NCBI GenBank assembly: GCA_038501625.1
Contig: JAZAYU010000079.1
Span: 1,984,001 to 2,048,000 of the forward strand
Direction of reading: 5' to 3'
DNA: 64,000 bases
Source of the DNA: Corbicula japonica
Taxonomy: Eukaryota > Mollusca > Bivalvia > Venerida > Cyrenidae
How positions within the stretch are numbered: the first letter of the stretch is position 1; each line of letters opens with the position of its first letter. The position numbers and the translations under genes were made by a program. The notes beneath the pieces are model-generated. The model saw only the letters and a program-made list of their open reading frames with translations. It was not told the origin of the DNA and ran no database searches. Shown here in pieces: positions 48,601-57,300 of this stretch.

Positions 48601-51448
48601 TACCATCGTCTTGCATACAAAGCAGTGATTTGTTCTGGTTTGTTGTCGACGTTGCTGAGAATGGGTAATCTCTCTGCGACCTCATCGGTAATGGCATTTT
48701 TCCTGACAGATTTCTTGAAAAAATAAAAAATCATTTACAACTCTGTAAAACCTTAGTTATCTGCTTCATACGTTGAAAGAATTGTCGTGTTTTCGAAAAC
48801 TTCTCATTAATGATTTGTAAAACAAGTTCAAACAACGGATCTGCTTTTAATACTGCGAGAAAACACATGTGTCCATTGTAATGTTGTATTTGTTTCAGAA
48901 CAATTCTTATCATTGAAGAAAAGTATGTACTAATGACTTAGGATTTGACAAAAACAAAAGCAATCAGATTCATAAACTCTGGGGACATGGTGAAAAATCG
49001 ACGGTGATCAGACGTATATTTTTACTGTCTCGAAAATACAGTTCACAATGTGAATTACTAACAAGTTCTTGTGGTTTTATGTTCATGAAATGTGAAGATG
49101 TATGTAATACTGAGTTTGAAACTGTTTGTTTCAAACAATGAAGAGATAATGTGTTCTAAAAAGTCATTTTAAGTACGACATAGAATATAGAATACATACT
49201 TGCTTACAGGCAATTAACCTTTGAACACTTAAGTATGCGTCATTTTTGATCAGACAATTTTCTACTACCTACTTACTTTCATTGATTAGGGCGTATAATT
49301 ACAATGGTTTTAATTAATATCAGGAAATGCAAACAAATACATGTGTTACACGTGAAAGATCAAATAAAAGAGATAACATCTCCCCAGGTACAGAGTATAC
49401 TACAGAGTCGAAACGGAATAGAAGTTATTCAAGTGTTCTAATGTATCCATCGAAAAGTCAATCTGCTGACTTCTGTTTAGAAAGCCATCCTGTTGGTACA
49501 TGTCAACCGGATATCGATACGACGTGTGTTGCAAACAATCTTGGCACACTGATTACCAATTTTACAATCCAGGATCAGGCACTACTTAATATCGCAGAAA
49601 TGCTTGTCTCACTTTTCATGGTCAAATCGAAAATTATTTTATTCAAACAAATTGGTATTGGTATGACTTAACATTTTAACCAGAAAATATCGATCAACCA
49701 ATGTATAAATCTTAGATTCTGTGATAAAACGAAGATAAGTAAGATTTTATAAATTGAAGATTATATTCAAAAGGTGAAATATGCCTATCAGTAATGGCCC
49801 TCATCAAGCAGATACAGCCACCCTAAACAAACAAAAAGTAGAGAGAAGTTTCGAAATGGACGCCGCAAACAATTAAGGGAAATGATAACCCGATGGGATA
49901 CCGCCTTAAAACAGTCAGTGTTAAAACATTTTGCAACTGGGGATTTTACAAGGTTCTAGGGGGGCATTAACCTCACATTTGCCCCAATAAGCTCTCATAT
50001 GAACAAACAAGTACAAGATGTCTTGGTGAAATAACTCAAACCCACCTATCAAATCGACACAAACAAATATAAACATACGAAGCTAATAGATTGCAAAGCA
50101 AAAGGGCGGGTAATCAATGGCTTTACCGAGACTAGAGCCTCTGGAGTCAAATCAGCAAGAACACGATGACATGGATAAAAGAAACAGACCGAGCTTCTAT
50201 GTTCTTTTACAAGTTCCTATAAATCTTCATAATCTCTTAAACCCCTGTCACCGTCGTGCAACCAAAGAGGTAAGCATAACGATCAACTGTAGATCACCTG
50301 ACATGCAGGGCGCTGTAGAATATCATGTTGGTAACCTTTCTTTTTGACTTTACAGATGATTTTACGAATAACGTGGAGATATTAATATTGCTCTTTATTT
50401 TCGAAATTCATAAATAAAATCTCCATAAAAAATGTCTGTGAAATACCTTATTGCAATAGTTTTATTTTGTTAAGTGATGTACATCACGAATGGGGACTCC
50501 CAGATTACACAGCCTCCCCACGCAACCAAAACGAATAGAATATAAATGACATTTAAATATGTGAAACCATCAGTAATTCAAAAAAGTAAGGCTACCAACA
50601 TTATATTGTACAGCGCTGGATGCATGTTTGGTGATAAACCCATGTACAGTTAATCGTTATGCTGACCAACTTGTTTGCACGACGGTGGCAAGGGTTTGAA
50701 ATTGTACGAAGGTTTATAGGAGAATCTTGTAAAAGAACCAAGAAGCTTGATCTGTTTTATTTATTCTTCTCATCGTTTTCTTGCTGATTTTACTCAATGA
50801 GTTCTGGTCTCGGTAAGGTAACTGGGAACCCACCCTTTTGAATGACAATAATATATTAGCTTCAAACGTTTTATATGTTTGTTTTTGCATGCATCATTGC
50901 CAAGTTGATGGTTGGAGCTAAATCACAAAGATAACTTCATATGAGAATAGTTTGTGGCAAGTGTGAGGTTCGTTCACCCAAGAACCGTTTTTGAAATCCC
51001 GTTGGCAAAATTGTTTGCCACTTATCGTTCCAAGGCAATAACCCCACAGGTTCTCTTTTTCATTAATTGTTTGTTTGTGGTGTCTTATTTGAAACTGACG
51101 TATATTATATTTTGTAAACCCATCATCACATCTGCAACACTGTAGGATTGTTTGTATCCAAATTAGTACTGAACTGGTTTAAACGTTTACACCAATCGTT
51201 CGTGTATCAAATCCGTTAGTCTGATAATTCAAGACAATCAATTAAGTATCAGTTGCTCTACTAAATGAATAGCGTACAAATTAAAAAAAATCGGATGCTT
51301 GTGATGTTCATTGACGCAATGAAATTTAATGTATTTTATTGTATTAAATAAAAAAACATAGTTTGCCATCCTTTTGAAACAACATCCTCAATTACAAATT
51401 ACAGCTTGGCAAGAATTTATATAAATATAAGTACAATACCTCTTCCAT
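37474..51448 (-). CDS. SLC49A4: SLC49A4/DIRC2-like lysosomal MFS transporter, 13 coding exons
   Basis: Multi-pass major-facilitator carrier. The vertebrate protein sits in the lysosomal membrane and has been reported as a proton-coupled pyridoxine exporter. Coding exons in order: 51448-51440, 48713-48564, 47548-47398, 46974-46884, 43355-43192, 42885-42781, 42450-42397, 41419-41290, 40689-40581, 39595-39528, 39245-39127, 38475-38293, 37706-37474. Every junction is GT..AG, the phases are consistent, and together they give 521 residues (human 478). Diagnostic blocks collinear with human DIRC2 are YARRWYILAVF (TM1), FVWNTFQPI, WFPSDQRATATAI (residues 161-173), GFWQTMAGC, LFIGAVLSSTWF and YTSCVLLGMFVNGGIPLFFEL. 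Four N-glycosylation sequons (N202, N206, N216, N220) lie in the predicted luminal loop after TM6. The N-terminus carries an acidic dileucine-like ERLPIL, matching the lysosomal sorting signal position in vertebrates. The cytosolic tail is longer than in human. The least certain part is exon 1. Confidence 0.93.
38085..38205. repeat. Palindromic MITE copy in SLC49A4 intron 12
   Basis: Foldback element with arms CCAAAGATCATAAAACTAA and TTAGTTTTATGATCTTGG. The central core GTCGCCATTTCAGCCAATCA is shared with the copy at 16.3 kb. Confidence 0.8.
38293..38475 (-). CDS. SLC49A4: SLC49A4 exon 12 (TM10-TM11)
   Basis: 183 nt, phase 1 to 1. YTSCVLLGMFVNGGIPLFFE and YPVGEGVTGGLLTLLNNF match human [20 protein letters not shown] and YPVPEGITCGVVTFLSNMF. 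The acceptor is TTTACAG and the donor is G|GTACTT. Confidence 0.95.
38616..39034 (+). repeat. GGTGT-type minisatellite in SLC49A4 intron 11
   Basis: Degenerate GGTGT/GGTGTG repeats with higher-order duplications. One block of about 85 bp with TTACATGAATGATTTGG occurs twice (from about 38758 and 38840). The G-rich strand is the template strand of SLC49A4. Apparent long open frames here are low-complexity artefacts. Confidence 0.9.
39127..39245 (-). CDS. SLC49A4: SLC49A4 exon 11 (TM9)
   Basis: 119 nt, phase 2 to 1. MFLIVLFIGAVLSSTWFFL matches human [21 protein letters not shown] closely. The donor GTGAGT at 39126 keeps frame with exon 12. A competing GT four bases downstream would break it. 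Confidence 0.93.
39528..39595 (-). CDS. SLC49A4: SLC49A4 exon 10 (TM8)
   Basis: 68 nt, phase 0 to 2. TAGYMGFWQTMAGCISGLII matches human [20 protein letters not shown]. The acceptor is TTTTCAG and the donor is CG|GTAGCA. Confidence 0.92.
40581..40689 (-). CDS. SLC49A4: SLC49A4 exon 9 (TM7)
   Basis: 109 nt, phase 2 to 0. VWLIILACAIPTAILQMWQS aligns with human [20 protein letters not shown], and the exon ends GISQ. The donor is CAG|GTTCTT. Confidence 0.92.
41290..41419 (-). CDS. SLC49A4: SLC49A4 exon 8 (TM6 and proline-rich central loop)
   Basis: 130 nt, phase 1 to 2. GVGVLFFVLVVVYFPDKPPK corresponds to human [20 protein letters not shown]. It is followed by a Ser-rich stretch and the start of the second half. 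The acceptor is TTTCAG and the donor is AAG|GTAATC. Confidence 0.93.
41607..42065. mobile_element. MITE with CACTGTAAAAA ends in SLC49A4 intron 7
   Basis: The left end CACTGTAAAAATTTCCCGTT is mirrored by the right end, which reads ATTTAACGGGGATTTTTTAC then AGTG. Internal motifs such as CCCGTTAA and TACGGG repeat in both orientations. It is 459 bp and non-coding. The target-site duplication is unclear. Confidence 0.75.
42397..42450 (-). CDS. SLC49A4: SLC49A4 exon 7 (54-nt mini-exon)
   Basis: 54 nt, phase 1 to 1, encoding ELMNKSQLIADIRHYMYF. This matches the amphipathic segment before TM6 in human (ESSRAHIKDRIEAVLYAEF). The acceptor is TTTATTACAG and the donor is C|GTGAGT. The intron upstream is almost entirely trinucleotide repeat. 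Confidence 0.85.
42473..42670. repeat. Compound (TAA)n(TTA)n(TTG)n and (ATT)n microsatellites in SLC49A4 intron 6
   Basis: The first tract, 42473-42563, switches from TAA to TTA (self-complementary halves) and then to GTT units. The second runs from about 42582 to 42670. Together they fill most of the 330-bp intron between exons 6 and 7. Confidence 0.95.
42781..42885 (-). CDS. SLC49A4: SLC49A4 exon 6 (luminal loop with four N-glycosylation sequons)
   Basis: 105 nt, phase 1 to 1. The loop contains NGT, NFT, NTS and NTT. Human has a shorter loop with PNGTSP at the same place. The acceptor is TTTCAG and the donor is CAG|GTTTGC. Confidence 0.88.
43192..43355 (-). CDS. SLC49A4: SLC49A4 exon 5 (TM4-TM5, RATATAI loop)
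   Basis: 164 nt, phase 2 to 1. It holds FLNGVGGTVPFAGSASIS and WFPSDQRATATAI, the most conserved family block (human WFSADERATATAI), then the glycine-rich TM5. The upstream intron is 3.5 kb and contains LINE and family B debris. Confidence 0.95.
44045..44150 (+). repeat. Family B fragment in SLC49A4 intron 4
   Basis: GAAAAGGGAACTTTGAAAGC to GGGCAGTAATGGAAATGTAT. It is cut off by the LINE fragment at 44150. Confidence 0.65.
44130..44951 (+). pseudogene. L1/Tx1-like LINE ORF2 C-terminal fragment (zf-RVT region)
   Basis: It lies in SLC49A4 intron 4, antisense to the gene. Two frames, broken around 44514, read WVNQIDDIKLKSFQFKIN, then ILVTKILPFKINKSDN, then CSFCQHSSESIIHILFRC, a CxxC...HxxxxC zinc-binding motif typical of the LINE zf-RVT domain. 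The tail includes YLISKYYIYKTKFKERC. The same protein tail occurs at 25667-26179 on the other strand. It is truncated at its 5' end and dead. Confidence 0.8.
45825..46265 (+). repeat. Family B and SINE fragments in SLC49A4 intron 4
   Basis: Family B from CGCCTAGCCCCGGGTTGAGC to ACTGGCCAAAATC (45845-46055), then a family S SINE remnant (46110-46205, ACTGATTGAATGTACGGGG), then another family B start (46212-46260). Confidence 0.65.
46560..46790 (-). repeat. RT-element tail fragment in SLC49A4 intron 4
   Basis: It runs from GTGAAATATGCATATCA to GGTTCTAGGGTGCATTAAAC, the inverse orientation of the family R tail. Confidence 0.6.
46884..46974 (-). CDS. SLC49A4: SLC49A4 exon 4 (TM3)
   Basis: 91 nt, phase 1 to 2. 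GLRISALICSFLIMLGT aligns with human GLRITVLLTSFLMVLGT. It ends in ATG|GTAGGG after a short luminal stretch. Confidence 0.93.
47398..47548 (-). CDS. SLC49A4: SLC49A4 exon 3 (end of TM1, loop, TM2)
   Basis: 151 nt, ending in phase 1. It opens with AFVWNTFQPITDSA, the counterpart of human GLVWNTWGPIQNSA, and continues through IGLLGNYGNIAYMLAVL (TM2) to FMDVK. The donor is AAG|GTATTT. Confidence 0.93.
48564..48713 (-). CDS. SLC49A4: SLC49A4 exon 2 (N-terminal tail and start of TM1)
   Basis: 150 nt, phase 0 to 0, residues 4-53. It encodes the cytosolic tail with ERLPIL and the RRWYILAVF start of the first membrane segment. The acceptor is a T-rich tract ending in CAAG. The donor is CAG|GTAGGC. 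Confidence 0.9.
49770..50420 (-). repeat. RT-element 3' end, minus strand, in SLC49A4 intron 1
   Basis: It contains GTGAAATATGCCTATCAG, CGGGTAATCAATGGCTTTAC and CCACCGTCGTGC... up to the KGYQHDIL-coding part. It faces an inverted copy at 50540-51110. Confidence 0.7.
50540..51115 (+). repeat. RT-element 3' end, plus strand, in SLC49A4 intron 1
   Basis: It shows GCTACCAACATTATATTGTA, TTTGCACGACGGTGGCAAGG, a tail with GTTTGCCACTTATCGTTCC, and TTGTTTGTTTGTGGTGTC. It forms a head-to-head inverted pair with 49770-50420. Confidence 0.7.
51440..51448 (-). CDS. SLC49A4: SLC49A4 exon 1 (start codon, three codons Met-Glu-Glu)
   Basis: ATG GAA GAG is followed directly by a GTATTG donor in phase 0, which joins exon 2 in phase. 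Exon 2 itself opens after a strong pyrimidine-rich acceptor, so an upstream start exon is expected. The human protein also has a Glu-rich start before its dileucine motif. A two-codon upstream ORF (51458-51450) ends one base before this ATG. The alternative is a start at 48734 inside the exon 2 polypyrimidine tract, which I consider less likely. Confidence 0.5.
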
Positions 51449-52914
51449 TTTACTCCATGACGCTGTTCTAGGATGCTAATTGTACTAAAACAACAACGTC
51501 CTCCATAGTTTTAATGTTGGCTATTTGAACTTGGACGATTAAAAGTTATCTAAAAACTGATTTAGATATTACAAATAATATCAAATGCATTTAAGTTCAT
51601 TGTTATCATTATCGAAATATCTATACCGAGATATAGGGCGCGTAGAGGGAAAAGTTTATTTTAAGAAAGTTAACGTTATTCCTTGAAATATCATAAAGAT
51701 ACAGACGACATTCTTTATTATATATGCGACATTAATATAATATTACATTATTGAAATGTGTAACAAAATAAACTATTAATGAATAAACAATAATTGTAAG
51801 TTCTTTCTAAATATAGTAACAACTGAAATTTGGAAAATATTACCGGAGATGCGTTTTCCCGTGACGAGCCCCATATGTGCATGTACATTGAATTATTTCA
51901 TTGTTAGAACTACGTTAGAAATCACCAAGAAATATGTTGAGCTAAAAAAATAAAGTGTGCATGTGACATGTATACTTTTAAAAATATTTGTAGGTTACTT
52001 TTTTATTGATATCTATGCATGTGCAATCCCTTAATTATCTTTAATATAAAACCGCGGTTAATTTGATATTTCACGTTGCAGAGGATTTATCAAAGAACCT
52101 TACTGAACCACTCGCGCCGTTTCTTTTTTAAATGATTATAGTTGAAACCATATGCTGCCCATCATGTGACCAAAACACGATATAATGCTTGAAAACAATC
52201 AATGCACACTATGGAAGCAGATGTTCGAATGTGATTTAATGAAAAAAAAAGCTATCTCGTTTTGTTGTTTCTTTCCACGATTCTATTACATTATCGCATG
52301 TAACTCTACGAATCATTTAGATGGACCCGCTTATCCTACAGCCATTCAGGCCTTTGAGACAGTCATGACTTTTTCTGAAATTTTAAAGCATTTGAATGTA
52401 AAGCTATATAATACATGACTATAGTTATGGAAAATCGAATAAACATAGTTACAGCGATAAATATAAAGGCAAGGTACTTAAAGCGGCATTACTTTAATTT
52501 AACCCGCTCTTGTATGAAATATTACATGCATTTGGAACTATAGGCACAAATTTTCAGCATTAGTTCGGGCTAATAAAATTTTAATTTACTAAAATGAATT
52601 TGGTCCGCGCGACTAAAAGCGAAAGTAGAATTTCCGAAACGTCACAGAAATCGAGATCGCGCATGAAGTGGTCTCTTCGTCAAAAATCGGTGCTAAATAT
52701 ACATCCACTATATTTAGCTTCTGAAAAGTTCGTTAACGATTATTTAACAATATCATTGAAAATGATATATTCTTACTTAGGTTTAGGGCTGGGGCTTTAA
52801 CACTTAAAACACTTACAACAATAAAGAATTTAAAAAAAACAACATTAGCGATGCGGATAAAATAATAATGTATGAAGATGAAGTCTTGTAGTTTAATATT
52901 TGGTGTGTTGCAGT

Positions 52915-53165
52915 TAATTTACTAAGACAACTTGTATTTGGTTTGTTAATATGGGATTCTGTTGGAACAAGTGTAAGGTTGGTGCAAAAAGTCCTTTGTT
53001 TAATGCCCTATATAGAAAATATTTTTCTACTGACCGTTCCAAAGCGGTTACCCTTCGAATTTTCATTTGCGTTAATAGTTTGTAGTGTTCTTTTTGAGAC
53101 TGGTCATTTTGTAAACCCGCGGTCATTCCTGATAAACATTTTTTTCACTTTTCATGTAATATTAA
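52915..53165 (+). repeat. RT-element tail fragment upstream of the kinase gene
   Basis: GACAACTTGTATTTGGTTTG, GTTGGAACAAGTGTAAGGTT and CTGACCGTTCCAAAGCGG follow the family R tail. It is non-coding. Confidence 0.6.
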
Positions 53166-53458
53166 AGACTGAATGAAGTTACATAATTTGCAATTTAAAA
53201 CGTTTAACTTGTCGTCCGAAAGTTGTTCGTAGAACTGATGTTGACTGTGTTGCGTTGGCCAAGTTTATTATTTAAAATCAACGAATAAGGTAAGTGGTTT
53301 CACAAATATTTTAAGATGGAACACTTTTAAACAAAATATCAAAAATTTTGTTGGGTCCATATCGAATAAAAAATACCACTCAACAAGAATGAATCTTCAG
53401 ATGAAGGAATGGAGAGTAACTTTAGAGAAACTAGTTGAGGAATAACTATAAATATACT

Positions 53459-53518
53459 GACGACGACGACGATGACGACGACGACGACGACGATGATGAT
53501 GATGATGATGATGATGAT
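53459..53518 (+). repeat. (GAC)n-(GAT)n microsatellite
   Basis: About 60 bp, beginning with GAC units and switching to GAT units. It is upstream of the kinase start. Confidence 0.95.
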
Positions 53519-54255
53519 ACTTACAGTCATCTTATATACAGAATACAGATTTCAGTTTTCTCGAATTTGAGCTTGTTGCAGTAATGCAAATACTGTCTTT
53601 GAATTCAAAACGCCCTGCCTCGTGATATTAAAACATTTTTCAGCTAACTGTTTGTTGTTCTAAAATTGTGTTTGTTTAGAACTTTTAGACACAATTTTAA
53701 AATTTAAGTTTTTATTGGTTAGTGAAAAAAATACCAATTTGAATACTGCTTGAAAAAAAAGCTTTATTATAATGGGACTGATAATGTAAGCTTCTTGCGA
53801 GTTGTATAAATCTTTTTAAGAACCAATATGTTGAATTTAACGTGCAGACTAAAATTACTAGACTACTTTTATTTTTGTAACTTCTGACCTTACATTTAAA
53901 TCAATCATTTTCAAAAAGTTTTAGACGGATATAATTATGGGGTAGCTCAAATGGAAATGAAGTTTCGTAATTAATAAGCCATGGGCTGTAAAGCAATGAA
54001 ATATTTAATTCAGAGAGGCAAGATAAAAATATTATATGGTATCCATTGCTGAAGTATTATACTTGACGTTAAGACAGAACTGTACAAACAATCCATTTCC
54101 ATGCATTAATTACATTGCAGCAGTCTATTTTAAGATACACCATAAAATACCGTGGTCAGGTTTTACAGAGTAGGGAATTCCCAGGAAATCTAGTTTCGAT
54201 TTATGATAAGAAACGTCATTTCTGATTTTGACTTTCTTTTAAGCTTTTGTTTATT

Positions 54256-54357
54256 ATGGATGCCAAAAGGCTAAGAGGAACAGAAAATTATGTTTATAAC
54301 ATTGATGATTTAATTGGCAAGGGAGCTACATGTGAAGTTTACAAAGGGATTCACAAG
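54256..54357 (+). CDS. TBK1-like: TBK1-like kinase exon 1 (start and P-loop)
   Basis: 102 nt, 34 codons, ending phase 0 at CACAAG|GTGGGA. It covers the short N-terminus and glycine-rich loop through GIHK, the counterpart of RGRHK in TBK1. Confidence 0.88.
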
Positions 54358-57300
54358 GTGGGAATAAAAAATTCTAATTTCCTTATGCCATAAGTTATGG
54401 TGGGTGGGTAGTCTCAATAATTTATCGATAAACGTGAGTCAACTTTAAGCGCGGAAATCGAAATTTGTTGACATGGATGGAGGTTTAAAAGAGTTTTGCA
54501 TAAAAAACGAAACCGTTATTTATAAAGGATTACATATATTGATTCTACTTGAATGTGGCTTTTCATGTATGTAAAGTTTTTAAAGATACAGTACATTATA
54601 GTTTAAGATGCTTTATGGAGCATACCTGTGAACCTTTATTCGTGCTCAGGTGGGAGATTGACTCCAAAAAAGTGGGAGATCAGGGTAAAAAAGTGGGAGA
54701 TTTTATGAAGCGTTGTTTTGGTAAACTGTGGAACATTTTTAGCTCTGGATAGTCAGAATATATCAAATTTACTCTTGTTTTTCTTGTCAGATATACTTTT
54801 ATTTTGAGACCTCTAGTTTACAAACACTGCTAAACATAAATAAAATATTTTTTTAATAAATAAATAATTTATTTGTCATAAAAAATCGACAGCCAAAAAG
54901 TTAAACAATCACTATCTTACTCAGGATTGGACAGAAGATTTCCAGGGAAGGGGTTGTTTGTGTCAGTCATATGATGATTTCATACATTCTGGCCCAAGAA
55001 GTGGGGTCAATCGACCCCACTGAACCCCCTCTAGATCCACCCCATTTATTTGTCATATCAAACAGTGTATTCGTTAGTGACCATTACTGTTAAACATCTT
55101 CAATATCTTTAACAGTTTATTTGTAAAGTACACACGCTTTCTTAGTAGCACTTTGAAATTTATCACGAGCATCAAACTAAAGTGCATGTGTTGTCTTTGA
55201 TGTCCACCAGTACCCTAATGCTAATGACCAACTCGGTTATTTCATTTGTGCACATGTAAGGTGAGAAAATCAATAATTGTTATCAAAACATCAACCTGTC
55301 TGAAGTTCAAGGACATGCATGACATTTCATTGACTGGTAATCCATTTACGACTTCCTGTCATTAAAAAAGGCGCCAAAATATCGTAAACCAGTCTAATTT
55401 GTACTCGCGTGATGAAAGCATGATCGTAAATGTGTTTTAATGGGGAGATTTCGTAAATGTTACATGGAAATGTCAAAAGTCGGGAGAAATAGCATAATAT
55501 GCGGGAGGCAGGAGATTGGACTTAAAAAATCGGGAGTCTCCCGCCTAAGTCGGGAGGGTTCACAGGTATGATGGAGCCGCCAAAGTTGCGATTCAAATTC
55601 TGATCGGCGGCATATAGAAATAGAAGGAAATTTTTCCGCATTGATTTGAATAGTAACTGGGTTGTGCGCGATGGACCAACATCGCATATTTAGAAAAGTC
55701 CATGTCACGCACAAATAGTTGTGCTAGGTGGGTGGGGAGACTTCAGAAATAGAAAATAATGTCATTCAGTGAATGCATATCGTATTATTCCCATCTGGCG
55801 CCCATGCGCCTATAAACGCCCACCATATGTTTTCAAATGAATAACTGCCAGTTCTAACAAACTATTTTCACTCATAACCATACACCACCCTCCCCCCACA
55901 TCCCAACGACAGATTGTACAAACGATACCATTACCAATACCATGCTGTCTAATAAGGATCTGCTCTGTTTTTTGTCAGAAATAACCTAATAAATTTTAAA
56001 AAGCGAACAGTAAAGATCCTGATCAGATGACACAGATTAGCTGGCTGATGCAAATCTAGTAATAAAGTACATTGTTGGCCAGTGTTACAATACAATACAA
56101 TAAGATTTATTTTGAGTCGGCAAGACAATAATTACAATGAAACAAAATAAGCTCTTAGGAGCTTTTTAACTGACAATAATAGCCATGGATTGTGTTAACT
56201 GAAGATGTTGAAGATGACTCTCCATCAAGAACTTTTTATTTTAGTTGCCAAGCTGTTTTGTGAACTATATATTTGTTGCTCCTTCTAATCTGTATTTTCT
56301 CAGTTTCTTTACCTTTTGATGTGGGACAGTATTAACCCTATATTCCATATATTGTGTATGCCTATGGCCTTGGCAAAGTGTAGATCAAAATCAGCTGGCA
56401 CATCTATGCAATCTGATTGGGATCTACACTGTTCACTTGCTGCTGCACACAGGGCTTTTCATCAGAAAATTGGGAAGAGGCCCTGGCCTTTCCAATTGGG
56501 AAATTTATGCACGATAATTGTTTATTATGGGAAAATAAAATTAATTGAAAGATGGAACACTGTTCTAGTTTATAAAATTGAATAGTAATACTAAGGTATT
56601 TTTAAACTTTAATTTTCAAGCAATTTTTTTTTCAGACGTCAATTTTTAAACACCTCTCGGAGGAGTTTTAACCATATTTGGACATCTCACCTAACATTTT
56701 GGGAAAAATCTGCCACAGTTGGGAAAAAATACTATATTTTTGGATTGGGAAGAGGCCTTCTATAGGCCTCTGTTATATAAGGATGAAAAGCCCTGGCACA
56801 CCATGATCTGACAGCATGGATGTGCCAGATAATCTGGATAAACACCATTCGTGTCACATTACGAATCTAGTCACTATCTGGGGAGATGATACATAGGTGG
56901 TGCAAATAGCTCAGTCGGGAGCTAACACTCCCTGTAAGCAAGGGGCCCTGGGTTCCAGTCCTAGTCTGGCTGCACAATTCTTTTACCCTGTGACATTTGG
57001 CACCCAATGTACGGCCATGACAACATTGCACGGTTAGTCTAAAACTAATTTATATAAAATATTCTCTGGAATAAGAGGATGACTTTCCAAATTTAAAGGG
57101 GTGGATGTCACGGTATGAATCTAGTCACTGGGTAAATGATCTGTAGGCAGCCCGGAAAGCTGAGTCCAGAGAGTACTCGCCCTGTTAGTAAAGGGTCCTG
57201 GGTTCGCGTCACAGTCTGGCTGAACATCTTTCTTCGCCTGTGACACTTGAAAATGTGATAAATTTGTATTATATGGAGTAAAAGTTAAAATGCAATTTAT

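Larger units (their letters stand above)
51449..54255. promoter_or_regulatory. Intergenic region between divergent SLC49A4 and TBK1-like genes
   Basis: It must contain both promoters and 5' UTRs if the gene starts are right. No clear TATA box is assigned. It also holds a family R tail (52915-53165) and a (GAC)n(GAT)n microsatellite (53459-53518). Frames at 52185-52418 and 52594-52800 are not recognised. Confidence 0.45.

Noticed and set aside
48462..48734. Start of SLC49A4 at 48734
   Set aside because: The first codons would be the T-rich polypyrimidine tract of a good acceptor, and a phase-compatible Met-Glu-Glu exon exists upstream.
49327..49671. 114-codon open frame in SLC49A4 intron 1
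   Set aside because: No recognised domain, no matching splice context, antisense to the gene. It is left uncalled, but RNA data could reopen it.
55003..55022. Short palindrome GTGGGGTCAATCGACCCCAC
   Set aside because: An 8-bp stem within a transposon-like element; too short to interpret.
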